64,000 nt of DNA from Roseobacter sp. MED193 (GCF_000152965.1 NZ_CH902583.1:2487892-2551891), one strand, 5' to 3'. Counted from the first letter of the stretch, positions 43,080-52,480 are shown. Notes: a model not told the origin generated them from the sequence alone. A program made the numbers and translations.

Positions 43080-44585
43080 TTAGCCCCAGAGCACCAGTGG
43101 CAATAGGGTGATGAAGGGGAATATCACCAGGATAATCACGCGGATGATATCGGAGGCCACAAAGTACATCACCGCCTTGTAGGTATCGATCATCTTGGTC
43201 TTGCGATCCATCGCGTTGATGATGAAGAGGTTCATCCCAACAGGCGGGGTGATCAGGCCAACCTCGACCACGATGAGCACCAGAATACCAAACCAGATGG
43301 CGACATATTCTGCCTCGATGCGGTTGACGCGGCCCTCTGTGACCCGAATGCCCAGCTCTTTCATCTGCTCGCGGGTCAGTTCAACGCCATTGGCGATGCT
43401 TTCCTGAATTGAGGCGAGCATTTCAGCCCCCATGCCGTCAGGCACCCCGTTGTTCAACACCTCCATGGCGGCACTGGCCTGCATGTCGATGAGCGAGAGC
43501 AGTCCAAAATCCATCACTGAGATCACCGGGAAGAAAATCGGAATGGTCAACAGGATCATCGACAGACTGTCCATTAGGCAGCCAAAGATCAGATAGAAGG
43601 CGAGGATCAACGCCAGCACCATCCAGGGGCTAAAGCCCTGGCTGACCACGAAATCGGCGAGTTCCTGCGGCACCTTCGTCAGGGCGAGGAAGCCGTTGTA
43701 AAAGCCCGCCCCCAGAACGATGAAAAAGATCATTGCGGTAGAGCGCGCCGTTACCATGAAGCTGTCGATGAGATTGGGGCGATCCAGCCCGCCGTTCAGC
43801 CAGGCAATCAAACCGGTGCCAAAGGCGCCCACTGCTGCGCCCTCGGTTGGGGTGAACAATCCGCCATAGATGCCGCCAACAACCAGACCAAAGACCGTGA
43901 GCACAGGCCAGACTTTGACCAGGTTGGCAAAGCGGTCAGACCATGGAATGGCTGGGCGGGTGCCTGCGGCTTTGGGGTTCAGGCGCACATAGATCGAAAT
44001 CACAATGACATAGCCAATGGCCGCCAGCAGGCCTGGAATAAAGGCCGCGAGGAACAGCTTGGCAATGTTTTGTTCGGTTAGGATGGCATAGATCACCAAC
44101 ACAACCGAGGGCGGGATCAGGATGCCAAGAGTGCCGCCTGCTGCCAGTGTCGCGGTGGAAAACCCGCCGGCATAGCCATACTGCTTCAGCTCAGGCAGAG
44201 CGACCCGGCCCATGGTCGCAGCCGTGGCCAGTGAGGAGCCACAGATGGCACCAAAACCGGCGCAGGCCCCGATCGAGGCCATGGCAACACCGCCCTTTTT
44301 GTGACCAAGAAAACCCTCAGCCGCTTTGAACAGTGCCGTGGACATGCCGCCCAGGGTGGCAAAATGGCCCATCAGCAGGAACATGGGAACAATGGTCAGC
44401 GAATAGGAGGAAAAGGTCGAGTAGGTCTCACTTTTGAGGCGGCCAAAGGCCACCTGCGTGCCATCGGTGACGATGATCAGGCCGCCTAAGCCGACCAGAA
44501 ACATCGACAGGCCAATCGGCACCCGCAGAAAGATCAGCCCCATCAGTACCGGAAAGGAGGCGATGCCTATTTCAAGAGTAGTCAC
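43080..44585 (-). CDS. TRAP transporter large permease (DctM-like), second system
   Basis: The 501-residue multi-helix protein has CGSSLATAATMGRVALPELK, GILIPPSVVLVIYAILTEQN (in part) and EVGLITPPVGMNLFIINAMD. It is about 70 residues longer than the DctM at 28791 because of a soluble loop (roughly 360-430, containing LASIQESIANGVELTREQMK) between two helices. The start is GTG at 44585, overlapping the DctQ stop by GTGA. It forms the Na+-coupled importer with the DctQ gene at 44582. Confidence 0.92.
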   Translation of the reverse strand: MTTLEIGIASFPVLMGLIFLRVPIGLSMFLVGLGGLIIVTDGTQVAFGRLKSETYSTFSSYSLTIVPMFLLMGHFATLGGMSTALFKAAEGFLGHKKGGVAMASIGACAGFGAICGSSLATAATMGRVALPELKQYGYAGGFSTATLAAGGTLGILIPPSVVLVIYAILTEQNIAKLFLAAFIPGLLAAIGYVIVISIYVRLNPKAAGTRPAIPWSDRFANLVKVWPVLTVFGLVVGGIYGGLFTPTEGAAVGAFGTGLIAWLNGGLDRPNLIDSFMVTARSTAMIFFIVLGAGFYNGFLALTKVPQELADFVVSQGFSPWMVLALILAFYLIFGCLMDSLSMILLTIPIFFPVISVMDFGLLSLIDMQASAAMEVLNNGVPDGMGAEMLASIQESIANGVELTREQMKELGIRVTEGRVNRIEAEYVAIWFGILVLIVVEVGLITPPVGMNLFIINAMDRKTKMIDTYKAVMYFVASDIIRVIILVIFPFITLLPLVLWG

Positions 44586-45163
44586 TGTTCACCCTCCACG
44601 CCGTCCCAGATCTGGATGCGGCCGGTAAAAAATTCATAAGTGCGTACACCGGCCATGTAGAGGCCAAGCACCGCAGCAATCGTTGCGCCGAAGAGGCTGG
44701 CGCCATAGGCCCACCAAACTTTGAACTCCAGTAGGAAAGAGGTCTCTCCATTGCCAAATTTGCTGATGGTTCCAGCGGCTAGACGCCAAGCGATCAGCAC
44801 CAGGACGGCAGCAAACAGGATTTCGGTGACCATGCGCAAAAAGCGGTTCACACCGCGGGGAAAAGCATTGGCAACTACATCCACTGCGGCGTGTCCGGCA
44901 GAGATCTGGCAGAGGGGAATGAAGGCAAAAATCGCAAAGGCAACACCGGCTTCGACCAGTTCGAAATCGCCATTGATTGGTCCCACCCAGGTGATCATCC
45001 AGTTTGAAAAGCCCGGTGCAAGAAACTGCATAATATCGCCATGGAAGACGCCATTGAGCAAGCGGCCGACAATCGACAGGCAGGTCATGATGATCAGAAG
45101 AGAGAGGACCATACCGCCGATAATGGCCATAGTTCTGGCCAGCCCCATCATGAGCTTATGCAT
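44582..45163 (-). CDS. TRAP transporter small permease (DctQ-like), second system
   Basis: The 193-residue protein has four hydrophobic helices, the first at MAIIGGMVLSLLIIMTCLSI and the last near SLFGATIAAVLGLYMAG. A hydrophilic GHAAVDVV segment takes the place of the usual GHIRVD motif of DctQ. It is coupled to the large permease by GTGA and separated from the binding-protein gene by a hairpin at 45187-45222. Confidence 0.9.
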   Translation of the reverse strand: MHKLMMGLARTMAIIGGMVLSLLIIMTCLSIVGRLLNGVFHGDIMQFLAPGFSNWMITWVGPINGDFELVEAGVAFAIFAFIPLCQISAGHAAVDVVANAFPRGVNRFLRMVTEILFAAVLVLIAWRLAAGTISKFGNGETSFLLEFKVWWAYGASLFGATIAAVLGLYMAGVRTYEFFTGRIQIWDGVEGEQ

Positions 45164-45186
45164 GGTTTAAACCCTTTATTGTGCGC

Positions 45187-45222
45187 AAAGGGCCGCGGCA
45201 CCAAATGCTGCTGCGGCCCTTT
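45187..45222 (-). terminator. Hairpin between TRAP binding-protein and small permease genes
   Basis: AAAGGGCCGC (45187-45196) pairs perfectly over ten bases with GCGGCCCTTT (45213-45222), with a 16-base loop. Like the hairpin at 30645 and the one after nrtA, it sits directly behind a solute-binding-protein gene and in front of the permease. Confidence 0.65.
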
Positions 45223-45237
45223 AACAGTACGTCTAGC

Positions 45238-46284
45238 TTACTTCACGTATTGTGGCGTGTATTTTTCGATCAGATAGGAAGCTTCATCCAGAAGCGCCTG
45301 CCCGTCGATGCCTTTTTCGGTCATGTCGGCCAGCCATTTGTCATAGACAGGCTGCGACAGTGTACGCCATTCAGCGGTCTGGTCTTCGTCCAGGGTGATG
45401 ACGTTGTTGCCATTATCCAGAGCAGCCTCACGCGATGGATCATCAGAATCGGCCATGGTGCCACCAGCAAAGACGGAGAATTCCAGACCAGAATTGTCAT
45501 CAATTGCTGCTTTCTGGGCGTCGGAGAGGCTCTCGTACTTCTCTTTGTTCATCGCCAGAACAAAGGTCAGAGTGTAGAGCGCCTTGCCGGTGAACTCAGT
45601 GTGGCTTTCAACCAGTTCTGGCACTTTCAGCGCTGCGGTGACTTCCCATGGGATGGTGGTGCCATCGATCACGCCTTTGGACAGACCTTCGGGGATCGCA
45701 GGAACAGGCATGCCAACGGGGGTCGCGCCCAGCTGTGTCAGCAGCGAGTTGACCGAACGGCCACCGCCACGGATTTTCATGCCCTGCAGGTCAGCGGGGG
45801 TTTCTACCGGATCTGAGGTATGGATAACGCCAGGGCCGTGAACCCATGTACCCAGGATTTTGACATCCTTGAACTCGGTGTCTTTCATGTGCTTATCGAA
45901 CATTTCCCAATAGGCGTGCGAGGTTGCACGGGCATTGGTCATCATGAAGGGCAGTTCAAAGACTTCGGTAGAAGGGAAACGACCGGGTGTATAGGCGACA
46001 ACGGTCCAAACGATGTCTGCAACGCCATCGATGGCCTGGTCCATCAGCTCTGGTGGCTTACCGCCCAGCTGCATCGAAGGAAAACGGTCAATGGTGATTT
46101 CCCCACCAGAGGCCGCTTCGACCTTGTCAGCCCAGACATCCAGGATCAGCTTTGGCACATTGGCCTGTGCTGGCAGAAACTGGTGCAGTTTCAGGGTGAC
46201 GTTTTCGGCAAATGCCGAAGTGGCGCTGAGGGCGACGATGGCGGCGGCGCCAGCAGCTCCAAGAAGCTTTCTACGAGTGGTCAT
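45238..46284 (-). CDS. TRAP transporter substrate-binding protein (DctP-like), second system
   Basis: The 348-residue protein has an N-terminus MTTRRKLLGAAGAAAIVALS with a twin arginine and an AFAE cleavage site, so Tat or Sec export is possible. The DctP fold follows, with GMKIRGGGRSVNSLLTQLGA and the VGMPVPAIPEGLSKGVIDG contact segment. I place the start at 46284 after GGGAGG. A further ATG-like start at 46311 is not preceded by a site. It should capture an organic acid for the adjacent permease. The substrate is unknown, though the co-oriented monooxygenase cluster upstream suggests an aromatic or heterocyclic acid. Confidence 0.9.
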   Translation of the reverse strand: MTTRRKLLGAAGAAAIVALSATSAFAENVTLKLHQFLPAQANVPKLILDVWADKVEAASGGEITIDRFPSMQLGGKPPELMDQAIDGVADIVWTVVAYTPGRFPSTEVFELPFMMTNARATSHAYWEMFDKHMKDTEFKDVKILGTWVHGPGVIHTSDPVETPADLQGMKIRGGGRSVNSLLTQLGATPVGMPVPAIPEGLSKGVIDGTTIPWEVTAALKVPELVESHTEFTGKALYTLTFVLAMNKEKYESLSDAQKAAIDDNSGLEFSVFAGGTMADSDDPSREAALDNGNNVITLDEDQTAEWRTLSQPVYDKWLADMTEKGIDGQALLDEASYLIEKYTPQYVK

Positions 46285-46798
46285 ATGATTCCTCCCTTTT
46301 GACCTTGTCATTTACCATCCTATTGCCGTGAAAAACGATATTGCAACAAGAGGCTCAATTCTTTCCATTTTGTTCCCAGAGGGCCAAGATTCGTGCGTGA
46401 AACGATCTGTCTGGACCCTCAGCTATTTGGTGCATTTGTAACTATCAATGCCAGTTGATGTATTTTCCACTCATGAATTTGCTGATTGGATCTGGTCTGA
46501 GATGTCTATTGGGTCCTTTCCCAGTCCTGACATGGATATGTTACATATTTTTAACATTCGCATGCCGAGTGATACATCTCACCACTATGTAGAGGTTTTT
46601 TCAATCCCTCTTTGCCGGCCAATGTGGCGACAAGATCGCGCAGGCTTCCCCCAATCCCTGTTGTGATAATCGCCGCAGACCTTTGCCGACATCACGACCA
46701 ATTGGGCCCTACTATGCAAAGCACAGGGCTGTTTGCGAATGGACCGAGGGCACATGATCTTGTCAATTTCATACCTGGACCTCGCCCATGGGGCGAAC
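46285..46798. other. Gene-free stretch upstream of the second TRAP operon
   Basis: These 514 bases show no convincing coding sequence. Short frames at 46448-46666 and 46612-46836 lack ribosome sites, conserved motifs and codon bias. The region is more A/T-rich than its surroundings and should hold the promoter of the TRAP operon. I see no clear -35/-10 pair, riboswitch or repeat. Confidence 0.6.
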
Positions 46799-47497
46799 TT
46801 ACTCTGGTTCTATCAGGTTTAGGGAGATCGGGGTGAGGCCGGTGATTGCGCCGTTGATTTGTTGATTAGGGAGGACCGGACCAACGCCTGCCGGGGTGCC
46901 TGTCAGGATCAGATCTCCAGGGCGGAGGTGGTAGAAGCCGGATAGGTGGCAGATAATTTCCTCGACCGACCAAATCAGCTCGGCCAGCGTGGCGTCCTGT
47001 TTGATCTCATCATCTAGGGTCAACCAAATGCGTTGATCTGCTACTGGCCCCCAATCCCCTGCCTTGGTCAGTGGTGCAAAGACGGCGCCTTGTTCCAGAT
47101 CCTTCCCCAGATCCCAGGGACGCTGTTTTTTACGCTCACGGATCTGCAGGTCGCGCCGGGTCATGTCCAACGCGCAGCCATAACCGTAGATCGCTGCGCG
47201 GGCTTCTTTGGCTGTGGCTCGAAACAGCGGTTTGCCAATGGCCAGGGCCAGCTCCATTTCGTAGTGAAAATTCTCGCTGCCCGGAGGGTAGGGGGCAGAA
47301 CCGCCGGAAAGCATCGCATTGGCACTGGATTTGGTGAAGTAGAATGGCGCCTCGCGGTCGACTTCTACCCCCATTTCAGCCGCATGGGCGGCATAGTTGC
47401 GGCCCACACAGAAAATCCGGCCAACAGGGTATTTCGCCGTTTCGCCCTGTACCGGGATGGACAGCGGCTCGGGGAGGGGGAACAGGGTTTCTGGCAT
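46799..47497 (-). CDS. Fumarylacetoacetate hydrolase family protein (fumarylpyruvate hydrolase-like)
   Basis: The 232-residue protein has the FAH-family marks: FCVGRNYAAHAAEMG, the metal ligands in YEMELALAIG, GYGCALDMTRRDLQ, and GDLILTGTPAGVGPV near the end. Small members of this type hydrolyse acylpyruvates such as fumarylpyruvate, or act as oxaloacetate decarboxylase/tautomerase. It is the most distal enzyme of the cluster that starts at 52444, and 105 bases separate it from the aldehyde dehydrogenase. It may release pyruvate from a ring-opened intermediate. This is inferred. Confidence 0.85.
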   Translation of the reverse strand: MPETLFPLPEPLSIPVQGETAKYPVGRIFCVGRNYAAHAAEMGVEVDREAPFYFTKSSANAMLSGGSAPYPPGSENFHYEMELALAIGKPLFRATAKEARAAIYGYGCALDMTRRDLQIRERKKQRPWDLGKDLEQGAVFAPLTKAGDWGPVADQRIWLTLDDEIKQDATLAELIWSVEEIICHLSGFYHLRPGDLILTGTPAGVGPVLPNQQINGAITGLTPISLNLIEPE

Positions 47498-47602
47498 GTC
47501 AGCACCTCTATAATGGAGGCAGGGTCAAACCTGCCTCTGCCTATGTGGTGCCACCATAAGGAGATATTCAGCCTTGCCTATAGGAAAGGATGCGCTGTGT
47601 GA

Positions 47603-49066
47603 CTAGCGCATCACAAAGGGGTCAGGGATAGGATCATCCGAGGTGCGCAGCCAGACGGCTTTGACCTTGGTATAGTCCAGCGCGGCCTGCAGCCCGCCTT
47701 CCCGTCCATGCCCGGACAGCCCATGCCCACCAAAGGGCGCAATTGGAGAGACCGCCCGGTAGGTGTTGACCCAGACAATGCCGGCCCGAATGCCTCGGAT
47801 CATCCGATGCGCCCGCGTCAGGCTCTGGGTAAACACCCCCGAGGCAAGCCCGAATTTGGTATCATTGGCAATGCGCAGGGCCTCTTCCTCGGTGTCAAAG
47901 CTGACCACCGATAGCACTGGTCCAAAGAATTCGCGGCTCAGGCAGGGGGCCTCTGGCGCGTCAGAGCAATCCAGAATAGTTGGCGGAAAGTAATAGCCCG
48001 GACCATCCGGCGCGCTGCCGCCGGTGACCAGCTTGGCGCCTGCTGCGGTGGAGGCGGCAATCAGAGCCAGCGCATGGTCGCGCTGCGCCTTTGTGCAAAG
48101 GGGGCCCACTTCGGTGGCCATATCATCCGGCGCACCAATGACTACGGCCTCAGCTTTTTTTTTCAACCGCGCCAAGAATTGATTTTTGATCTTGCTGGAA
48201 ATCACCAGTCGTGATCCCGCAACACAGCTTTGCCCGGTCGCGGCAAAGATCCCTGAGATCTGCGCATTCACGGCACTCTCAATATCGGCGTCTTCAAAGA
48301 CGATAAACGGCGATTTGCCGCCCAGCTCCAGTGAGGTAGAGGCAAGGTTTTCTGCCGAATTGCGTACAATATGGCGCGCGGTTTCGGGCCCGCCGGTAAA
48401 GGCGACATGGGCCACCTTTGGATGCGAAGTGAGTGTCGCGCCTGCCTCTGGTCCGCCAGTGATTACGTTCAGCACGCCGGGCGGAAACCCTGCCTGATCA
48501 AAAATGCGGGCAAACTCCAGCATCGGCGCCGGGCCTTCCTCGGAGGCTTTCAGCACCACCGTGCAACCGGCCGCCAGCGCAGGGCCGATCTTTACCGCCG
48601 ACAGGAACAGCTGCGAGTTCCAGGGTACAATCGCCGCCACCACGCCCAGAGGTTCGCGCCTTAGCCAGACCTCCATATCTGGTTTATCAATCGGCAGATG
48701 CGCGCCTTCGATCTTATCCGCCAGGCCCGCATAATAGCGGTAGTACTCTGCCACATAGGCGATCTGGGCTGAGGTCTCGCGGATGATCTTGCCTGTGTCG
48801 CGGGTTTCCAACTCTGCCAGTCGCGGAGCATTTTCCGCCACCAGATCGGCCAATTTCAGCAGCAGCTTGCCGCGTTGGCTGGCGGTCATCAATGACCAGT
48901 CAGGGGCAAAAAACGCATCTTCTGCGGCCTGCACAGCCCGGTCCACATCCGCGGCCGAGGCGGCAGGCATCTGCGCCCAGGCCGTGCTGGTTGCGGGATC
49001 AAAGCTCTCGAACTGACTGGTGCCGTCTTCGAACTGTCCGCCGATATACTGCTGAAAATGCTGCAT
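47603..49066 (-). CDS. NAD(P)-dependent aldehyde dehydrogenase
   Basis: This complete 487-residue aldehyde dehydrogenase has PWN with Asn150 for the oxyanion hole, general base Glu247 in SLELGGKSPF, and nucleophile Cys281 in ATGQSCVAGSR. NAD-binding FTGGPETARHI lies near 223. It oxidises an aldehyde to the acid in the cytoplasm. In this cluster it could oxidise the product of the flavin monooxygenase. It starts 27 bases downstream of the luciferase-like gene. The family is broad and the aldehyde cannot be named. Confidence 0.92.
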   Translation of the reverse strand: MQHFQQYIGGQFEDGTSQFESFDPATSTAWAQMPAASAADVDRAVQAAEDAFFAPDWSLMTASQRGKLLLKLADLVAENAPRLAELETRDTGKIIRETSAQIAYVAEYYRYYAGLADKIEGAHLPIDKPDMEVWLRREPLGVVAAIVPWNSQLFLSAVKIGPALAAGCTVVLKASEEGPAPMLEFARIFDQAGFPPGVLNVITGGPEAGATLTSHPKVAHVAFTGGPETARHIVRNSAENLASTSLELGGKSPFIVFEDADIESAVNAQISGIFAATGQSCVAGSRLVISSKIKNQFLARLKKKAEAVVIGAPDDMATEVGPLCTKAQRDHALALIAASTAAGAKLVTGGSAPDGPGYYFPPTILDCSDAPEAPCLSREFFGPVLSVVSFDTEEEALRIANDTKFGLASGVFTQSLTRAHRMIRGIRAGIVWVNTYRAVSPIAPFGGHGLSGHGREGGLQAALDYTKVKAVWLRTSDDPIPDPFVMR

Positions 49067-49093
49067 TTTCTGTCCTCGTTGATAATCCGAACC

Positions 49094-50131
49094 TTAGGCG
49101 AAGGCGGGCATGACCTCGTTGATGAAACGCTCCAGCGATGCTTTCTTGCGTGCAAAGCTCATGCTGGAGTCGATCCAGAACGCATATTCATCATAGCCCA
49201 GGGCCTCATAGGATTTCAGCCGTTCAATGACACCTGCAGGTTCCGCAATGACCAGATCACGCTCCATCGCCTCGGGAGAGTAAAACGGATGTGCCGCGAT
49301 CTCGTCTGGCGAAAGTTCTTTGATCAGGCCTTGCTCCACGGGGCGTTCATTTTTGAACCAGGCGCCAAAGTAGCAGTAGAACCGGTTCAACTCTTCGGCG
49401 GCCAGCTTCACGTCTTCGGCGCTGTCCGCCACATAGGTGTGCAGCAGCAGCATGATTTTGGGACGCGGAGTGTCGGGGAACTTGGCGCAGGCATCGGTGA
49501 AACGCTGCATCAGGCTGGCGATTTCGCCGTCCCCCTGCCACAGCGGAGTGACCTGTACATTGCAGTTGTTGGCGACGGCAAACTCGTGGCTGTTGGGGTC
49601 GCGGGCGGCTACCCAGATCGGTGGGCCGTCCTGCTGCAATGGCTTGGGCGAGGAAGTGGTCTTGGGGAAGGAGTGAAATTCGCCTTCCTGGGCATAGTCG
49701 CCTTGCCACAGGCCCTGCACCGCAGGGATCAACTCACGCATGCGCTGGCCGGCCTCCCAGGCGTCCATGCCGGGCATCATGCGTTCGTATTCGAACGAAT
49801 AAGCTCCCCGTGCAATCCCCAGATCCAGGCGGCCATCGGTGATGATATCGGTCAGCGCCGCCTCACCTGCCAGGCGGATGGGGTGCCAGAAAGGCGCAAT
49901 CACCGTGCCGGTGCCCAGGCGGACATTTTCAGTGTGGCGGGCCACATCCACGAGATTCAAAAAGGGATTGGGCGAGATGGTGAAATTCATCCCGTGGTGT
50001 TCACCGGTCCAGACGGCATGCATACCGCCACGATCAGCGATTTTGCACAGTTCGATGAACTCATCATAGAGCTGCTTTTGGTCCTGATCGGGCGAGATAC
50101 GCTCCATATGCGCAAACAAGGAAAACTTCAT
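49094..50131 (-). CDS. Luciferase-like FMN-dependent monooxygenase (LLM family)
   Basis: The 345-residue TIM-barrel protein shows MKFSLFAHMERI at the start, TGEHHGMNFTISPNPF, the LGTGTVIAPFWHPIRLAGEA segment and GRLDLGIARGAYSFEYERM (in part), all typical of bacterial LLM monooxygenases. I use the ATG at 50131, nine bases after GGGAG. A TTG at 50140 would overlap the upstream stop. LLM enzymes use reduced FMN from a partner reductase, and the neighbouring gene encodes a flavin reductase domain. The reaction may be ring or C-N bond oxidation, as by RutA. The substrate is unknown. Confidence 0.88.
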   Translation of the reverse strand: MKFSLFAHMERISPDQDQKQLYDEFIELCKIADRGGMHAVWTGEHHGMNFTISPNPFLNLVDVARHTENVRLGTGTVIAPFWHPIRLAGEAALTDIITDGRLDLGIARGAYSFEYERMMPGMDAWEAGQRMRELIPAVQGLWQGDYAQEGEFHSFPKTTSSPKPLQQDGPPIWVAARDPNSHEFAVANNCNVQVTPLWQGDGEIASLMQRFTDACAKFPDTPRPKIMLLLHTYVADSAEDVKLAAEELNRFYCYFGAWFKNERPVEQGLIKELSPDEIAAHPFYSPEAMERDLVIAEPAGVIERLKSYEALGYDEYAFWIDSSMSFARKKASLERFINEVMPAFA

Positions 50132-50136
50132 GTCAC

Positions 50137-51870
50137 TCAACTCCCTGACACGATTTTGCGGACATCGCCGCTGATCTGGTTGCCGTAAAATACCCCGTAG
50201 TTGCCCATGCGGCTTTCGCTGGCAAAGCGCTCTAGCATGATGCGCAGGGCCGGATCGGTCACCTCCATCATGGTTGAGGCGCTAAGTGGCGTGAAGCAGC
50301 CCTGTTTTGGCGCGCCATCGGCAGCCTGGCAGAGGAACGAGATATGCTGGTGTTCGCGCGCACCATCTTCAAAGACGGAATAGATAAAGCCGGGATCCGC
50401 CTCTATCCCACAGGCTGCGATCAGCTCACTCAGGGCGACTGAAGCCCCGCCGCGGCCAACCGGTTTTTCTGGCAGGGTCAACCCGCCATTGCCATCATCA
50501 AGCAGCAGCACTTCGCCTGCGCGTTCAATCAAGGCAGAGACCACTAGATTGGCCCCCTGCGCCAGTGCCACTGCCTCGGCAGCAGGGGTAACATAGGCGC
50601 CACGGGCATAGCCCAGGCCAGGGGCGGTGCTGGTGTCAAAGCCTTCGACCTTGCCGATCAGAATGACATGATCACCGGCCTCAACGGTTTTGTGCATGGA
50701 GCAGTCGAACCAGGCGCTGACCCCGGCCAAAATGGGGGAGCCATGCGGGCCAGTTTGCCAGTCGATCGCTGCAAAGCGGTCCTCAGAAGGGCGGGCAAAG
50801 GTGTTGGAGACGTCTTTCTGGTCCTCGGCTAGAATATTCACCGCAAATCCGGAGGCCTGGGTTAGGGCCTCGTAATTGCGCGACGTGTTGGCCAGGCAAA
50901 CCAGTACCAGGGGCGGGTCCAGCGAGACCGAAGAAAAGGAGTTGGCCGTGAAACCCAATGGTGCGCCGTCGCCGTCGTGACTGGTCACCACAGTGACACC
51001 CGTCAGGAAGGTGCCAAAGGCATCGCGCAAAGCGCGGGGATCAAGCGGGGCAGGGGCCATTGGAGTCTCCATTTTGGTGGTTGTCGGGCGGCGCAGCCAG
51101 CGGATCAGACTGTTTGTCACAGCGTCAGGCTGGGTGAGATTAACCATATGGCGCCCGGCCAAAATTTCCACCTCACCGTTTGGAGCCTGTTCTGCCATAG
51201 CGCGCGACATCGCAGGGGTCGAATTGGGGTCACCATCCCCTGTCAGTGCCAGCAGCGGGTGGGTGATCAGGGGCCATCTTTCTGCATAGGTTGCATCTCC
51301 ACGCGCAAAGGCACCATAGGCGGTGGCATAGCCCGTCATATCGACGGAGGTGAGCCAGCCAGCCACGTTCTCGCGGGCGCTCTGGTCTGCAGTGCTGTTG
51401 CCAAACCAGCGGGCGAGCGGGGTTTCCAGATCGACTTTGCCAGCTTTGATTTCTGCGGCGCGGGCCAGAACCGCCTCACTGGCTTGTTGTGAGCGTTTGA
51501 ACACGCCGTTGATCAACGCAACCCGGCGCAGCATCTCAGGATGGGTGCAGGCAAAGCCACCTGCGATCAGCGCACCCATGGAATGCCCGGCCAGATTGAC
51601 GGGACCTGTGCCCAGAGCGGTGAGGGAGGCCTGTACCCAGGCGACAAAGTCAGGCAGCTGTGCCCCCTCAGGCAGCGGGCTGCTGCCCCCATGGCCAGGC
51701 ATGTCCAGTGCCAGCACGCGGTGGGTTTTTGATAGTGCTTCAATCTGCGGCGTCCAGGCGGCGTTTTGCATGCCGACCCCGTGGATCAACACCAAGGGTT
51801 CGCCCGTTCCGGCCTCTCGGTAGCTAAGGCAGCCCCAGGGGTCAGACAGCTGCAGGGTTGTCGACGTCAT
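50137..51870 (-). CDS. Three-domain fusion: alpha/beta hydrolase + flavin reductase + Nudix-like domain
   Basis: In the 577-residue protein, residues 1-265 are an alpha/beta hydrolase (LVLIHGVGMQNAAW, nucleophile Ser in LAGHSMGAL, GDGDPNSTP acid region, AGRHMVNL histidine). Residues 275-430 are an FMN reductase of the RutF/HpaC type (FGTFLTGVTVVTSHDGDG, GFTANSFSSVSLDPPLVLVC, in part). Residues 435-577 (ANLVVSALIERAGEVLLLDD, then LPEKPVGRGG) look like a Nudix fold without the full REx2EExGx catalytic box. The reductase part should feed reduced FMN to the LLM monooxygenase next door. The hydrolase may act on its product. It overlaps the DUF1185 gene by 29 bases. Confidence 0.85.
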   Translation of the reverse strand: MTSTTLQLSDPWGCLSYREAGTGEPLVLIHGVGMQNAAWTPQIEALSKTHRVLALDMPGHGGSSPLPEGAQLPDFVAWVQASLTALGTGPVNLAGHSMGALIAGGFACTHPEMLRRVALINGVFKRSQQASEAVLARAAEIKAGKVDLETPLARWFGNSTADQSARENVAGWLTSVDMTGYATAYGAFARGDATYAERWPLITHPLLALTGDGDPNSTPAMSRAMAEQAPNGEVEILAGRHMVNLTQPDAVTNSLIRWLRRPTTTKMETPMAPAPLDPRALRDAFGTFLTGVTVVTSHDGDGAPLGFTANSFSSVSLDPPLVLVCLANTSRNYEALTQASGFAVNILAEDQKDVSNTFARPSEDRFAAIDWQTGPHGSPILAGVSAWFDCSMHKTVEAGDHVILIGKVEGFDTSTAPGLGYARGAYVTPAAEAVALAQGANLVVSALIERAGEVLLLDDGNGGLTLPEKPVGRGGASVALSELIAACGIEADPGFIYSVFEDGAREHQHISFLCQAADGAPKQGCFTPLSASTMMEVTDPALRIMLERFASESRMGNYGVFYGNQISGDVRKIVSGS

Positions 51871-52444
51871 GGCCCAGATCCTTTAGGTCCTGATAGCGGT
51901 CTCCAATGCGATGATGCGGTCGGCCACCGATAGAGGCGCCCAATGCAATGACGATTTCATCCGCAGCCGGGGCATCCGCAACCGAACATTGAATGGTGAG
52001 ATAGTGTGAGCGGCGTCCGCCGTCATTTTTGTCCATCAAGGGGATCATCAGAGGCGCATTGGCCGGACCGCGGGTGTTGCAGAAGGCCAGGTAGCTTTTT
52101 GCGCCGACGGCCTCGCGGTAATGGTTTCCAAAGCGCAGGGTGTGGATCAGCGCCGAGGCGTGCTCGACCTCACCGTCCAGACCGACAATGGCGGATTTAC
52201 CGTAGCCTTCGACTTTGTCGCCCCCGCCTGCTGCATCCAGCACCATTTTGGTCAGCATCTCACCCAGGCCAGGAGCGCAGTCAAAGATTTCTGGCTTTAG
52301 GTCGTTAACAAAGCCACGGCCTGCCCAGGGGTTTTTGATCACAGCGATGGCGGCAATCATCTTGAGCGGTGTAGCGGCTTCTTTGCCACCCTCGATCAAG
52401 GTTTCTTCGACCTGCAGCAGGGTTTTGCGGATAATGGCGGGCAT
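51842..52444 (-). CDS. DUF1185 'amino acid synthesis family' protein
   Basis: The 200-residue protein matches the DUF1185 family from end to end: KMIAAIAVIKNPWAGRGFVNDL (in part), EGYGKSAIVGLDGEVEHASALIH (in part), and GGRPHHRIGDRYQDLKDLG at the end. The family has crystal structures but, as far as I know, no proven reaction. I recall its fold as chorismate-mutase-like, as in RidA/RutC proteins. It is the first gene of the catabolic cluster and sits directly behind the palindromic operator, so it is probably made with the monooxygenase system. Confidence 0.85.
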   Translation of the reverse strand: MPAIIRKTLLQVEETLIEGGKEAATPLKMIAAIAVIKNPWAGRGFVNDLKPEIFDCAPGLGEMLTKMVLDAAGGGDKVEGYGKSAIVGLDGEVEHASALIHTLRFGNHYREAVGAKSYLAFCNTRGPANAPLMIPLMDKNDGGRRSHYLTIQCSVADAPAADEIVIALGASIGGRPHHRIGDRYQDLKDLGHDVDNPAAV

Positions 52445-52480
52445 GGGGCACCTGAGTTGAAGTGAAACTGTTAGTTTGAC

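Noticed and set aside
46448-46836. Small plus-strand genes in the gap before the second TRAP operon
   Set aside because: The two short frames have no ribosome site, no conserved motif and no coding bias, and one runs into the FAH gene on the opposite strand.
49058-50188. 376-residue plus-strand frame opposite the LLM monooxygenase
   Set aside because: It covers the antisense of a well-conserved gene and shows no recognisable protein family.
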